A stretch of 64,000 bases of DNA from Nocardia flavorosea (GCF_015477805.1 NZ_JADLQL010000004.1:434001-498000), one strand, 5' to 3'; counted from the first letter of the stretch, positions 9,059-18,157 are shown. Numbers and translations are program-made. Notes: generated by a model from the letters alone, not told the origin.

Positions 9059-9368
9059 TTCGCCCCTCGGCCGAGTACAACCGGACCTCGCCGCCCTCCC
9101 CCAGGAACGCGTTGACCAGCATCACCCGCTCGGCGCGCAGGACTTCGGCATCGGGGGCGTCGGTCGTGATGGATATCTGCGGGATCGCGGACCAGTTCAC
9201 CACATAACGTTCCGGCGGTCCGGCGTCGTCGGACAGCCGCGCGAGCCGGAAGACCGATACCGTTTTCCGCTCCATGAGGCCGCGCACCACCTCGGCGATC
9301 CGCTCGGGATCCTCCAGCGCGAACAGGAATCCGAAGGTCAGCTCCGGGGAGGAAACATAGGCGGGCAC
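9048..9368 (-). CDS. Hypothetical protein, 106 residues
   Basis: Small acidic soluble protein that I do not recognise, starting at GTG. It has an alpha/beta look: a hydrophobic segment LTFGFLFALEDPERIAEVV, a central RYVVNWSAIPQISI strand region, and a C-terminal RVMLVNAFLGEGGEVRLY. No catalytic motif, signal peptide or membrane span. It is separated from the downstream-lying desaturase operon by a hairpin at 9394-9425, so it is its own unit. Its stop codon lies at the edge of the minisatellite. Coding status is supported by composition and lack of repeats inside the frame, not by family recognition. Confidence 0.6.
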   Translation of the reverse strand: MPAYVSSPELTFGFLFALEDPERIAEVVRGLMERKTVSVFRLARLSDDAGPPERYVVNWSAIPQISITTDAPDAEVLRAERVMLVNAFLGEGGEVRLYSAEGRTPE

Positions 9369-9393
9369 GAGACCAGAGGTTAGCCCATGGGTA

Positions 9394-9425
9394 ACCGCCC
9401 GGTGTGAATTATCCCACCGGGCGGT
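9394..9425. terminator. Terminator hairpin after the desaturase operon
   Basis: Perfect 11-bp stem ACCGCCCGGTG (9394-9404) with CACCGGGCGGT (9415-9425) and a 10-base loop, just past the stop codon of the leftward operon ending at 9438. No long T-run, as is common in actinobacteria. Confidence 0.7.
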
Positions 9426-9437
9426 CGTCGGACCTGA

Positions 9438-9770
9438 TCAGAAGTGTTTGCCGGGACGGCCGGGATCGGCGATTTCCGCCTCCACCATATCGGCGTCCAC
9501 GACCTCGGTAACCGGCTGTGCCGACGCCGCGGAACCATCTGAGTCCGCGGTGTGGGCGGTGGAATCCCGGCCGGTCTCGGTGCCCGAATCACGGCGGGCC
9601 GCCGCGGCGGCCTCGTTCATCTCGATCGCGTCGGTGATCCACTCACCGATCTCCCGGGTGACCTCGGCGACAGTGCCGGTGATGATGCCCGCGATATTGC
9701 CGACCCGGCGCGCGCCCGAGGAGGTGAGTTCCTGGATCAGATCCTTGTTGGCCTCGAATTTGCCGATCAT
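9438..9770 (-). CDS. Small hypothetical protein coupled to the desaturase
   Basis: 110-residue soluble protein whose ATG overlaps the desaturase stop codon by one base (TGATG), which implies translational coupling. The first 65 residues are amphipathic helix-forming (MIGKFEANKDLIQELT, then a Gly-rich IAGIITGTVAEVTREIGEW); the remainder is Ala, Asp and Ser rich and probably disordered. No known domain is recognised. The tight coupling suggests a role with the desaturase, for example a membrane-peripheral accessory or stabiliser, but that is inference only. Confidence 0.7.
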   Translation of the reverse strand: MIGKFEANKDLIQELTSSGARRVGNIAGIITGTVAEVTREIGEWITDAIEMNEAAAAARRDSGTETGRDSTAHTADSDGSAASAQPVTEVVDADMVEAEIADPGRPGKHF

Positions 9771-10954
9771 CACACGCCCGCTTCGGTTGAACTCTGCTGA
9801 CGCATCACGATAACACCGGGTTCTTCGCGTTTCCGCAGGACAGCGGGCAGGAAACGGGCGAACCGGGATTCCTGGATCTGCGGCGGCAGGGCCAGTTGGA
9901 AAATCTTGGCCCAGACCGAACCGATCTGCTTGCCGAGGGGCCCGGTGTTGTAGGGCAGGCCGAACTTCTCGCACAGCGCCCGCACCTCCGGCGCGATTTC
10001 CGGGTACCGGTTGGCCGGCAGATCCGGGAACAGATGGTGCTCGATCTGGTGCGAGAGGTTGCCGGACATGATGTGGAACAGCGGACTGCCGGTGATATTC
10101 GCCGAGCCGAGCATCTGCCGGACATACCATTCGCCACGGGTCTCGTCCACGGTTTCCTCTTCGGTGAAGCTCTGCACACCCGACGGGAAATGCCCGCAGA
10201 AGATGATCGAGTACGCCCAGAGGTTACGCACCAGGTTGGCCGTCACATTACCGGCCAGGGTGGACAGGAACAGCGGCCCGGACAGCAGCGGAAAAGCCAC
10301 ATAATCCTTGAGCACCTGCCGCCCCGACTTACGCAACTGCCCCTTGATCAGCGGTTTTAGCTCTGCCCAGGTGCGTTTGCCCTTCACGATGTTGTCGGCT
10401 TCGAGGTCGTGCAGCATCACGCCCCATTCGAAGAACACCATCAGCAGGAACGCGTACAGCGGGTTGCCGAGGTAGTACGGCTGCCAATCCTGGCCCTCGT
10501 CGATCCGCAGCACCCCGTAGCCGATATCCCGGTCGCGGCCGTGGATATTGGTGTAGGTGTGGTGCATGTAGTTGTGCGAATGCTTCCACTGGTCGGCCGG
10601 GCAGACCGTATCCCATTCGAACACCCGCGAATTGAGGTTCGGCTCACGCATCCAGTCGAACTGGCCGTGCATCACGTTGTGGCCGATCTCCATATTGTCC
10701 AGGATTTTCGACACGCTCAGCGCGGCGACGCCGGCCAGCCAGAACGGCGGCAGGAAACCCAGGTACATCAGCCCGCGCCCGGCGATCTCGAACCCGCGCT
10801 GCGCCTTGATGATGTTGTAGATGTATTCGCGGTCGCGCTCGCCCAGGTCGGCGACGATACGGTCGCGCAGTTCGTCGAGGGTGCGGCCGATCTCGGCGAC
10901 TTGATCGGGCGCGAGGACCAGCGGTCCGTCCTTGGTCTCGGTGAGGATGGTCAT
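9770..10954 (-). CDS. Acyl-CoA fatty acid desaturase, DesA3-like
   Basis: Membrane-bound di-iron desaturase of 394 residues. Closest known type is M. tuberculosis DesA3 (Rv3229c), a stearoyl-CoA delta-9 desaturase that makes oleate. The three histidine boxes are present: HNVMH (92-96), HSHNYMHH (125-132) and HQIEHH (302-307). Hydrophobic segments flank them, including residues 60-82, 163-181 and 215-250. ATG preceded by AGGGGAG. Its electron donor is encoded directly upstream by the ferredoxin reductase gene, and the pair matches the Rv3230c-Rv3229c pairing. Expression is probably controlled by the divergent TetR gene. Confidence 0.92.
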   Translation of the reverse strand: MTILTETKDGPLVLAPDQVAEIGRTLDELRDRIVADLGERDREYIYNIIKAQRGFEIAGRGLMYLGFLPPFWLAGVAALSVSKILDNMEIGHNVMHGQFDWMREPNLNSRVFEWDTVCPADQWKHSHNYMHHTYTNIHGRDRDIGYGVLRIDEGQDWQPYYLGNPLYAFLLMVFFEWGVMLHDLEADNIVKGKRTWAELKPLIKGQLRKSGRQVLKDYVAFPLLSGPLFLSTLAGNVTANLVRNLWAYSIIFCGHFPSGVQSFTEEETVDETRGEWYVRQMLGSANITGSPLFHIMSGNLSHQIEHHLFPDLPANRYPEIAPEVRALCEKFGLPYNTGPLGKQIGSVWAKIFQLALPPQIQESRFARFLPAVLRKREEPGVIVMRQQSSTEAGV

Positions 10955-11011
10955 CTGTCTCCCCTTCGTTTCAGATGGCGATTCCGGTGTGCACGCGGCG
11001 TCTACGCGAAA

Positions 11012-12067
11012 TCAGATTTCGATGTCCACGTCGCCGACGGCGGCCTGGACGCAGAGTTGGATCGGCTGGTCGGGGTCGGTTTCCAGGTCACCGGTGCGCA
11101 GATTGCGGGTACAGCCGCTGCGCCGCACCGAGGTGCAGGAGAAGCAGATCCCCATCCGGCAGCCGTACTCCGGGCTGAGCCCGGCCGCTTCGGCCTGCTC
11201 GAGCAGCGACGCCCCGGCGTTCTCGGCGGTGACCCCGCTGGCCGAGAACGTGGTGGTCCCGGATACTTCGGCGGTGTCGACCGGGGCCGTGGTCGCGACG
11301 AATTCCTCGGTGTGCAGTCGTTCACTGAGCCCTTCGGCGGTGAATAGCTCGCGCACCGATTCCATCAGGGGCGGTGGACCGCACAGGAAGGTGTCCGCCG
11401 CGGCGAACCAGGGCGCCACCCGGACGAGTTCGCCGCGGTCGAAACCGCAACCGTCCCGTTCCGGGTACCGCCATTCCACGGAGATATTCGGGTGGGCGGC
11501 AGTGATTGCGGCGAGTTCGTCCCGGTGCGGTACCAGCTCCGGCGACCGCGCGTAATGCAGGAACACCACCTCGCCGGGGTACTCCTCGTCGGCGAGCGTG
11601 CGCAGCATCGACAGCACGGGGGTGATCCCGCTGCCGCCGCTGATCAGCAGTATCCGGCCCGGCCGGCGCGGCGGCAGGTGGAACACCCCGGAGGCAGATT
11701 CGAGGTCCAGGATCATTCCGGGTTCGGCGTGTTCGTGCAGGTGGCGCGAGACCAGGCCGTGTGGGTGCACCCGGATCGTGAGATCGAGCCGGCGGCGCCG
11801 ATCGTGCTGGGAATTCACCGGTGAATAGCAGCGGACATGGCGGACACCGTCGATCACCACCCCCAGTTGTACGAACTGGCCGGCCAGCAGTCCGTCCCAT
11901 TGCCGGGTCGGGCGCAGGCTCAGCGACAGCGTGCCCGGTACCGACCGGTCGACGCCGACGATCCGGGCCCGCATATCGCGGACGGTGAGCATCGGGCGCA
12001 CCAGTTCCAGGTACCGGTCCACCGGGTGCGGGGTGGTCAGGGTCTGTACCAGGTCGAGGAGGGCCAT
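11012..12067 (-). CDS. Ferredoxin reductase-type electron donor for the desaturase
   Basis: 351-residue oxidoreductase with an FAD/NAD(P)H ferredoxin-NADP-reductase module and a C-terminal plant-type [2Fe-2S] ferredoxin domain, the arrangement of M. tuberculosis Rv3230c, which supplies electrons to DesA3. Seen: FAD-binding RCYSPVNS near residues 98-105, the nucleotide-binding LLISGGSGITPVLSML near 140-155, CGPPPLME, and the cluster ligands CRMGICFSC followed by a distal LCVQ cysteine near residue 340. First gene of the leftward operon with the desaturase and the 110-residue protein. Its promoter faces the TetR gene. Confidence 0.92.
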   Translation of the reverse strand: MALLDLVQTLTTPHPVDRYLELVRPMLTVRDMRARIVGVDRSVPGTLSLSLRPTRQWDGLLAGQFVQLGVVIDGVRHVRCYSPVNSQHDRRRRLDLTIRVHPHGLVSRHLHEHAEPGMILDLESASGVFHLPPRRPGRILLISGGSGITPVLSMLRTLADEEYPGEVVFLHYARSPELVPHRDELAAITAAHPNISVEWRYPERDGCGFDRGELVRVAPWFAAADTFLCGPPPLMESVRELFTAEGLSERLHTEEFVATTAPVDTAEVSGTTTFSASGVTAENAGASLLEQAEAAGLSPEYGCRMGICFSCTSVRRSGCTRNLRTGDLETDPDQPIQLCVQAAVGDVDIEI

Positions 12068-12101
12068 CGGAGTTCTCCGTCCCTGTCTGTCGGTCGCGTC
12101 A

Positions 12102-12121
12102 CGAAACTTCGATCAGTTTCG
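12102..12121. promoter_or_regulatory. Palindrome in the desaturase/tetR divergent promoter (site 1)
   Basis: Perfect 7-bp inverted repeat CGAAACT-N6-AGTTTCG in the 177-bp region between the divergent reductase gene and the TetR gene. Candidate operator for that TetR protein, by position and symmetry only. Confidence 0.5.
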
Positions 12122-12131
12122 GTGCACGAAT

Positions 12132-12150
12132 GTACACTCAACTAGTGTGC
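12132..12150. promoter_or_regulatory. Palindrome in the desaturase/tetR divergent promoter (site 2)
   Basis: Near-perfect inverted repeat GTACACT-N5-AGTGTGC (one mismatch) about 20 bp from site 1 and nearer the tetR start. Second candidate operator. Confidence 0.5.
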
Positions 12151-12244
12151 CGGATACCCCGACGGAACTGTCAACCAGGAATCGGTGTGACGCGGACGAC
12201 AAGATGGAGACGATCGAATGGTGAACGGCTGTATGCTCACTGAA

Positions 12245-12853
12245 ATGACCGATCAGGGAGCGAGCCGCGTCGAGCGCAAGGAGCGCACCCGGCAGGCCCT
12301 GCTCGACGGCACGCTCGCGCTCGCCGCCGAACGCGGATTCGGCGCCTTGAGCCTGCGCGAGATCGCCCGTTCGGCCGGTATCGTGCCCACCGCCTTCTAC
12401 CGGCATTTCGCCTCGCTCGAAGACCTCGGCGCCACACTCGTGGACGAAGGTGTGCAGGCATTGCGGCTGGCCCTGCGGCAACTGCGCCGGACACCGGATG
12501 CGCGGCTGTCGGAAACCGTTCGCTTCGTCTTCGGCGAGGTCACCGCAAAACGGGAACTGTTCGGTTTCCTCATCCGCGAACAGCGCGGCGGTAGCGCGCC
12601 CCTGCGTTCGGCGATCGCGCTCGAACTACAACTGATCGTGCGGGAACTCGTGGCCGACCTGTCCCGGGTGCCGGCACTGGATTCCTGGTCCCCGGACGAT
12701 CTGGAGGTGGCGGCCGATCTGCTGGTCGCGACCGTGACCGACGGTATCGCCGATTATGTCTCCGCTCCGCCGCGCGAACAGCAGCCGATCATCGAGCGCA
12801 CGATCGCGCAGGTCCGGCTCATCGCCCTCGGCATGGGCGTCTGGAAACCCTGA
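12245..12853 (+). CDS. TetR-family transcriptional regulator
   Basis: TetR-type repressor of about 202 residues. The N-terminal DNA-binding domain is clear: RKERTRQALLDGTLALAAERGF, then the helix-turn-helix SLREIARSAGIVPTAFYRHF (stated here in two parts). The C-terminal ligand domain is all-helical and not assignable to a ligand. It is transcribed divergently from the desaturase operon, with two palindromes between them, so the simplest reading is control of that operon in response to an acyl ligand, as for other lipid TetR regulators. Upstream in-frame starts at 12218 and 12233 exist; MTDQGASRVERK is chosen because it begins just before the conserved helix. Confidence 0.88.
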   Translation: MTDQGASRVERKERTRQALLDGTLALAAERGFGALSLREIARSAGIVPTAFYRHFASLEDLGATLVDEGVQALRLALRQLRRTPDARLSETVRFVFGEVTAKRELFGFLIREQRGGSAPLRSAIALELQLIVRELVADLSRVPALDSWSPDDLEVAADLLVATVTDGIADYVSAPPREQQPIIERTIAQVRLIALGMGVWKP

Positions 12854-12863
12854 CGCCTTTCCC

Positions 12864-14201
12864 TCACACAACCGGCGCGGGCGTGGCCCCCGCGCTGTCC
12901 TTGTCGTCGGGCGCGGCGACCAGTAGTACCGCGATCAGCCCCGCACAGAGCACCACCAGCAACCCGGCGATCCCGGCCCGATCCGCGCCGAACGCCCAGA
13001 CGAACAGCCCGAAAAGGCTGGGCGACAGGAATGAAGCGGCCCGGCCCGTGGTGGTGTAGAGGCCGAACAGCTGGCCTTCCCGCCCGGGTGGTGTCAGCCG
13101 GGTGAGGAACGAGCGGGCGGAGGCCTGCGCCGGGCCGACGAACAGTGTCAGCGCCAATCCGAAGACCCAGAACATGGTGGGACCGGATACGAACAGCAGC
13201 GCCGTTCCGCACACCACCGCGGCCGCCAGGGAAACCACGATCACCCGCTTCGGCCCGACCGAGTCGTCGAACCGGCCGGCCACGATCGCACCCAGTGCGG
13301 CGACCACGTTCGCGCCGATACCGAACAGCAGCACATCGGAATCGCTGATCCCGTACACCTGCACCGCCAGCACCGCCCCGAAGGCGAAAACGCCGGCCAG
13401 TCCGTCCCGGAAGACCGCGCTGGCGAGCAGGAACCAGATCACCCGGCGATCCAGCACCCACAGTTCGCGCAGATCGCGCCACAGCACCCGGTAGGAGGCG
13501 AGGAATCCCGCGGTGGCGGCACCCGGGTCGGCGCCGGTCCGGCGCACTTCCGGGACCGCGAAGAACACCGGCAGCGCGAACACCGCGAACCAGACGGCCG
13601 CCAGTACCAGCACCAGCCGGATGTTGAACCCGTCCTCGGTGCCGACCCCCAACAGGCCACGTTCGTCGCCGTCACCGGCAATGAACCCGAAATAGCAGAT
13701 CAACAACAGGATGATTCCGCCGAAGTAACCCATTGCCCAGCCGAAACCGGAAACCCGCCCGACAGTGTCCGGCGTGGACACCTGGCGCAGCATGGCGTTG
13801 TAGGGCACAGTCGAGAGCTCGAAGAAGACGTGGCCGAGCGCCAGCAGCACCAACCCCAGCCACAGATAGTGATAATCGTCACGGACGAAGAACATGGCGG
13901 CCATCAGGCCGACCACGATCGCAGTCATGATCGCCAGGGAACGTTTACGATTCGCGGTCGCGTCGAAACGCTGACCGATTACCGGCGCGGTCAGTGCGAC
14001 CAGCAAGCCGGCGATCCCGAGCGCCCAGCCCAGCCATGCGCTGGCGGATATATCCCCGGGCAGATCATCGCCCACGCTGTCGGTGAGGTAGACGGCGAAG
14101 ACGAACGTCGCGATCACGGCATTGAAGGCGGCCGATCCCCAGTCCCACAATCCCCATGCGACCACCCTCGCCCGCCCTGCCGGGGCCTCTACGATGCTCA
14201 T
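12864..14201 (-). CDS. MFS transporter of the UMF1/Atg22-like type
   Basis: Membrane carrier of about 445 residues with roughly 12 spans. N-terminal sequence VVAWGLWDWGSAAFNAVI and the following TFVFAVYLTD are characteristic of the UMF1 (Atg22-like) branch of the major facilitator superfamily, and DATANRKRSL fits the loop 2-3 signature region. Substrate is unknown; fungal relatives export amino acids from vacuoles. The ATG giving MSIVEAPAG is preferred since an AGGAG ribosome-binding site lies 6 bases before it. It converges on the tetR gene with only about 10 bases between them and no visible terminator. Confidence 0.88.
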   Translation of the reverse strand: MSIVEAPAGRARVVAWGLWDWGSAAFNAVIATFVFAVYLTDSVGDDLPGDISASAWLGWALGIAGLLVALTAPVIGQRFDATANRKRSLAIMTAIVVGLMAAMFFVRDDYHYLWLGLVLLALGHVFFELSTVPYNAMLRQVSTPDTVGRVSGFGWAMGYFGGIILLLICYFGFIAGDGDERGLLGVGTEDGFNIRLVLVLAAVWFAVFALPVFFAVPEVRRTGADPGAATAGFLASYRVLWRDLRELWVLDRRVIWFLLASAVFRDGLAGVFAFGAVLAVQVYGISDSDVLLFGIGANVVAALGAIVAGRFDDSVGPKRVIVVSLAAAVVCGTALLFVSGPTMFWVFGLALTLFVGPAQASARSFLTRLTPPGREGQLFGLYTTTGRAASFLSPSLFGLFVWAFGADRAGIAGLLVVLCAGLIAVLLVAAPDDKDSAGATPAPVV

Positions 14202-14623
14202 GCTGCTCCTGTCGGGCACGGAAGCCGGGGACCGGCGTAGTCACGCTCCACTACCGTCACCGGACCCGGCTCGCTCATGCTGAGCACAGTAGTGGAAGCC
14301 GGTGCACCGGCCCCGGGCTCGAACAGCGAACGGTCCGGCCACCGTCCGGGATCGAAGGTGATGCAAATCAGTTACGCCCGGCGCGGTGTCCTTGTGGCGT
14401 ATTCCACACCGGCGTTGTATCGGTACGCACGTTCGTCGTCGGCGAAAACGTTGAGGCGGTGGTGGATTTGGCTTATCGCGTGGGGTACGCCCGCGGTGCA
14501 GGGGCACGGGCCCGTGGACCTACGGGGTTCGGCAGACAGCCGCCACAAAGGTGAGAAATGGGGCTTGGCTCCTGCCCGAACGCCGAGGCGGGCGAACACA
14601 CTGCCCAGAGAATGTAGTGGTGG
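14202..14623. other. Intergenic region before tRNA-Lys
   Basis: About 420 bases between the MFS gene start and the tRNA-Lys 3' end. Presumably includes the MFS promoter. No frame with family features or credible ribosome-binding site was found on either strand. Confidence 0.5.
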
Positions 14624-14696
<73 letters not shown>

Positions 14697-15004
14697 GTGC
14701 CCCGTCGTGCGGTGCGGGACAGACATTAACAGGCCCGGGCCGCAGAAGTGAAATCGATATCGAGTCGGGCCGGTGTGAGCCGGACGACGCCGTAACAAAC
14801 GGCAGGCCGAAGCCTATGTGTAGGTGGGCCACCGGAGCCGGAAGCGATGCTCGACGGTTGGGATCACTTCGGCACGGCTGGCACAATGTTGGACGTGGTC
14901 TCGACCGATCCCGCCGCTGCGGTGGGTCGAGGTGAGCAGGTAATCGGTCGGATCCGAAGCCATCGGCGCGTAGCGGGTGCGCCGGGACTTGAAACGGGGT
15001 TGAT
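14697..15004. other. Intergenic region holding the ldtB promoter
   Basis: About 308 bases between tRNA-Lys (leftward) and the L,D-transpeptidase gene. It must hold promoters for both. No gene, clear riboswitch or repeat was found here. Confidence 0.5.
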
Positions 15005-16210
15005 ATGCGTATAGGTGGTCGGCGCAGGCCGATCGGTTGGGTTTTCGGACCGATGGTCCTGGTCGCCTTACTGGCGATGGTGTTGACCGGGTGTTCCTCG
15101 TCGGAGGCGGCGGAGGGCACCGTAGCCATCGACCGCAACCCCATCACCGAACTCATCAAGCCCAAGCTGGTCGCCCCGGTCAAGGACGGCGATATCGGCG
15201 TCTCCCCGGCGAGCCCGATGAAGTTCGAGATCAGCGACGGCCTGTTCACCGATGTGGCGCTGCTCAATCCGGAGAACGAGCCGGTGGCCGGGCAGCTCTC
15301 GGAGGACGGGCGCAGCTGGTCGACCACCGAACCCCTCGGCTACAGCAAGACCTACCGCCTGCAGGCCAGGTCCATCGGTCTCGGTGGCGAATCCACCGCG
15401 GGTATGAGCTTCACCACCACGGCCCCCGGCAATGTCACCAAGCCGTACCTGAACCCGGGCGAGGGTGAGGTGGTCGGTATCGGCCAGCCGGTCGCGATCC
15501 AGTTCGACGAGAACATCCCCGACCGCAAGGCCGCGCAGGAGGCCATCACCATCACGACCGAACCGGCGGTGGAGGGCGCCTTCTACTGGGTGAACAACCG
15601 CGAGGTCCGGTGGCGGCCCGAGCATTTCTGGGCGCCCGGCACCCGGGTGAACATCGACGTGAACGTCTACGGCAAGGATCTCGGCAACGGGCTGTACGGC
15701 CAGAACGATATCCACTCGCATTTCGTGGTGGGTGACGCGGTGGTCTTCACCGCCGACGACAACACGAAGATGGTGACGGTGGAGAAGAACGGCCAGGTCA
15801 TCCGGACGATGCCCACATCGATGGGTAAGGACGACACCCCCACCGACAACGGGATCTACATCCTGGCCGACCGGCACGAGCACATCGTGATGGACTCCTC
15901 CACCTACGGGGTCGCGGTGAACTCCCCCGACGGCTACCGCACCGATGTCGACTGGGCCACCCGGATGTCCTATAGCGGGATCTTCTTCCATTCCGCGCCG
16001 TGGTCGCTGGGCGCCCAGGGCAATACGAACACCAGCCACGGCTGTCTGAACCTGAGCCCGGCCGACGCCCAGTGGGTGTACAACAACGCCAAACGCGGCG
16101 ATATCGCGATCGTGAAGAACACGGTGGGCGGCACCTTGTCCGGCGTGGACGGTCTGGGTGACTGGAACATCCCCTGGCCGGAATGGAAAGCCGGCAACGC
16201 CGAGATGTGA
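15005..16210 (+). CDS. ldtB: L,D-transpeptidase lipoprotein, LdtB (LdtMt2) type
   Basis: Peptidoglycan cross-linking enzyme that forms 3-3 bonds between meso-diaminopimelate residues in the cell wall. 401 residues: signal peptide with lipobox LTGC (lipidated Cys30), two immunoglobulin-like domains (about 50-250), and the YkuD catalytic domain with FHSAPWSLG and SHGCLNLSP, the catalytic cysteine being about residue 347. The order matches LdtMt2 (Rv2518c), the main carbapenem-sensitive L,D-transpeptidase of M. tuberculosis, and genome context (near bcp, acpS and fas) agrees. Ends in a very strong palindromic terminator shared with the convergent ABC operon. Confidence 0.93.
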   Translation: MRIGGRRRPIGWVFGPMVLVALLAMVLTGCSSSEAAEGTVAIDRNPITELIKPKLVAPVKDGDIGVSPASPMKFEISDGLFTDVALLNPENEPVAGQLSEDGRSWSTTEPLGYSKTYRLQARSIGLGGESTAGMSFTTTAPGNVTKPYLNPGEGEVVGIGQPVAIQFDENIPDRKAAQEAITITTEPAVEGAFYWVNNREVRWRPEHFWAPGTRVNIDVNVYGKDLGNGLYGQNDIHSHFVVGDAVVFTADDNTKMVTVEKNGQVIRTMPTSMGKDDTPTDNGIYILADRHEHIVMDSSTYGVAVNSPDGYRTDVDWATRMSYSGIFFHSAPWSLGAQGNTNTSHGCLNLSPADAQWVYNNAKRGDIAIVKNTVGGTLSGVDGLGDWNIPWPEWKAGNAEM

Positions 16211-16272
16211 GAACGCCGCGGCGCCGGCGGTAACGGAACGGCGACCACTCATAGGAACGAAACACCACAGCG

Positions 16273-16308
16273 CTGAGGCGCCGGTCCCGCGGGACCGGCG
16301 CCTCAGCC
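16273..16308. terminator. 36-bp perfect palindrome, bidirectional terminator
   Basis: Arms at 16273-16290 and 16291-16308 are exact complements (GCTGAGGCGCCGGTCCCG in the left arm), followed by CGTTTTC. It lies between the convergent ldtB gene and the ABC ATPase gene. Confidence 0.85.
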
Positions 16309-16312
16309 GTTT

Positions 16313-17296
16313 TCAGCGTGCGGTTTCGTACAGCCGTCGCACGATGTCCTCGATATCGGGTTCTTCGATGGACAGATCGCGGATCTCGGCGCGGGCCGAG
16401 ACCTCGGCCAGTAGCTGGGCGGCGGTGGTGGTGTCGGCGTCGAAGGCGAGTCGCTGCCGCATCCCCTCGGCTTCGTGGCCCAGTAGCTGCACCCCCGGCA
16501 GATCGCGTAGCGGCGGCGACGGCACCATGAGGTCCACGGCCAGGACCCGCTGTGCGCCCACCATCGCGCCCAGGCCGGGCAGCGATCCGTCGTAGGCGAG
16601 CCGGCCGTGATCCACCACCAGTACGCGGTCGCAGAGGCGCTCGATATCCCCCATATCGTGCGTGGTGAGCAAGAGTGTGGTGCCCCGTTCCAGCCGTTCG
16701 GCCCGTAGGAATTCACGCAGCCGCTGCTTGGACAGCACATCCAGCCCGATGGTCGGTTCGTCGAGAACGATCAGCTCGGGGGAATGCAACAGCGCTGCCG
16801 CGACCTCGGCGCGCATCCGCTGCCCCAGCGACAACTGCCGGACGGGGGTATCGAGGGTATCGCCCATTTCCAGTTGTTCGACCAGTTCCGCGGTGCGGGA
16901 CCGGCCGGCGGCCGGATCCAAGCGATGGATGGCGGCCAGGATCGTGAACGATTCGCGCAGCGGGAGATCCCACCACAGCTGGGAGCGCTGCCCGAATACC
17001 ACGCCGATCCGGCCGGCCAGTTCGCGGCGTCGCCGGATCGGCTCCAATCCGCACGTTCGTACCGTGCCGGACGTGGGTACGAGGATGCCGCTGAGCATTT
17101 TGATCGTGGTCGATTTCCCGGCCCCGTTGGCACCGATATAGCCGACCGCCGCGCCCCGCTCGATCCGGAAGCTCATGGCGTCCACGGCCGTGACCACCTC
17201 GCGCCGGGGCGGCCGCCACTTCCCGTCACGCCGATACCGGACGAACTGCCGCGTCAGACCCTCGACATCGACGATCGACTCCGCGCCGGTCATCAC
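16313..17296 (-). CDS. ABC transporter ATP-binding protein
   Basis: 327-residue ATPase of an ABC-2-type exporter. Walker A GANGAGKSTT near residues 57-66, Q-loop FGQRSQLWWDLP, signature LSLGQRMRAE, Walker B LIVLDEPTIGLD, and H-loop LLTTHDMGDIERL. The unusually long N-terminal insertion (RYRRDGKWRPPRR) before the A-loop is characteristic of the ATPases paired with DUF990-type permeases. It is the last gene of a three-gene leftward operon, 12 bases after the second permease. Substrate is unknown; related systems export viologens, drugs or lipids. Confidence 0.92.
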   Translation of the reverse strand: MMTGAESIVDVEGLTRQFVRYRRDGKWRPPRREVVTAVDAMSFRIERGAAVGYIGANGAGKSTTIKMLSGILVPTSGTVRTCGLEPIRRRRELAGRIGVVFGQRSQLWWDLPLRESFTILAAIHRLDPAAGRSRTAELVEQLEMGDTLDTPVRQLSLGQRMRAEVAAALLHSPELIVLDEPTIGLDVLSKQRLREFLRAERLERGTTLLLTTHDMGDIERLCDRVLVVDHGRLAYDGSLPGLGAMVGAQRVLAVDLMVPSPPLRDLPGVQLLGHEAEGMRQRLAFDADTTTAAQLLAEVSARAEIRDLSIEEPDIEDIVRRLYETAR

Positions 17297-17308
17297 CGTT
17301 CTCCCATC

Positions 17309-18157
17309 TCATCCACCGCCGCTCTGATAGTGCCGGGTGCCCAGTCGCCACATCACCGCCGCCAGCAGCCACGCCCAGCCCGCCGCCAGCGGTACACACC
17401 AGGCGAGCCAGGCAGGCATTCCGGCCGGACCCGGTAGTCCCAGCACGGCCAGCGTCGGGAAGTAGGCGGTGAACGCGACCGGTATCGCGACGCAGAACAG
17501 GATCCGCAACGGAGTGGGGAATACCGAGGCGGGCTGGGTCGCCGCGAAGGACCCGCCGTAGGTGAAGCTGTTGGTCAGTTCCGCACCGTCGATCAGGAAG
17601 AACTGGCAGCCCGCGGCCACCACGAACAGGCCCGCGAAGAGGACCGCTCCACAGATGACGGTCAGCGAGAGCAGCAGTACCGCACCCGCGGACCATTCGA
17701 TATCGTTGCGCACCAACCCGGCCGTCAGGACCACCAGGGCGACCCCGGCCCGGGCCAGCCGGCGCAGTGAGAAATCGCTGGTGATCAGCTGTAACAGCAC
17801 CGGTTGCGGACGCAGGTGGTAGATATCGAGCAGCCCCAGCCGGATCAGGACGGGCAGTTTGTCCAGGTGACCGCAGACGAGCTGGGCCGAGGCGAACGCG
17901 AGATTGCTCAGGCCGAACAGCAACAGCGCGGCATCCATATCGAGGCCGCCCAGTACCTTCGCCTGCCGGAAGATCAGCCACACCTCGGCGAATTCCACGA
18001 GACCGAGCAGCGTCGCCGCCAGAATTTCGCCGGCGAAGGACAGCCGGTACGAGCGTTGCGCCCGGATCCGCGAGTTCAGTACCGCGGCGTAGGGCGCCCA
18101 GCGGGAACCGGCCGGCCCGGGCCGCCGGGACGTGGCGGGAACTGCGGTCTCAACCAC
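17309..18157 (-). CDS. ABC-2 permease, DUF990-like (second subunit)
   Basis: About 282 residues with six predicted spans, for example IFRQAKVLGG-flanked helices and LLSLTVICGAVLFAGLFVVAAG. Starts at GTG (VVETAVPATS), chosen because GGAGG lies 6 bases upstream and homologues begin with a short tail before PYAAVLNSRIRAQRSYRLSF. It overlaps the stop of the upstream permease by 8 bases, so the two are translationally coupled and probably form a heterodimeric channel with the ATPase encoded downstream. Longer in-frame upstream sequence is Trp/Cys/Arg-rich and non-native. Confidence 0.87.
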   Translation of the reverse strand: MVETAVPATSRRPGPAGSRWAPYAAVLNSRIRAQRSYRLSFAGEILAATLLGLVEFAEVWLIFRQAKVLGGLDMDAALLLFGLSNLAFASAQLVCGHLDKLPVLIRLGLLDIYHLRPQPVLLQLITSDFSLRRLARAGVALVVLTAGLVRNDIEWSAGAVLLLSLTVICGAVLFAGLFVVAAGCQFFLIDGAELTNSFTYGGSFAATQPASVFPTPLRILFCVAIPVAFTAYFPTLAVLGLPGPAGMPAWLAWCVPLAAGWAWLLAAVMWRLGTRHYQSGGG

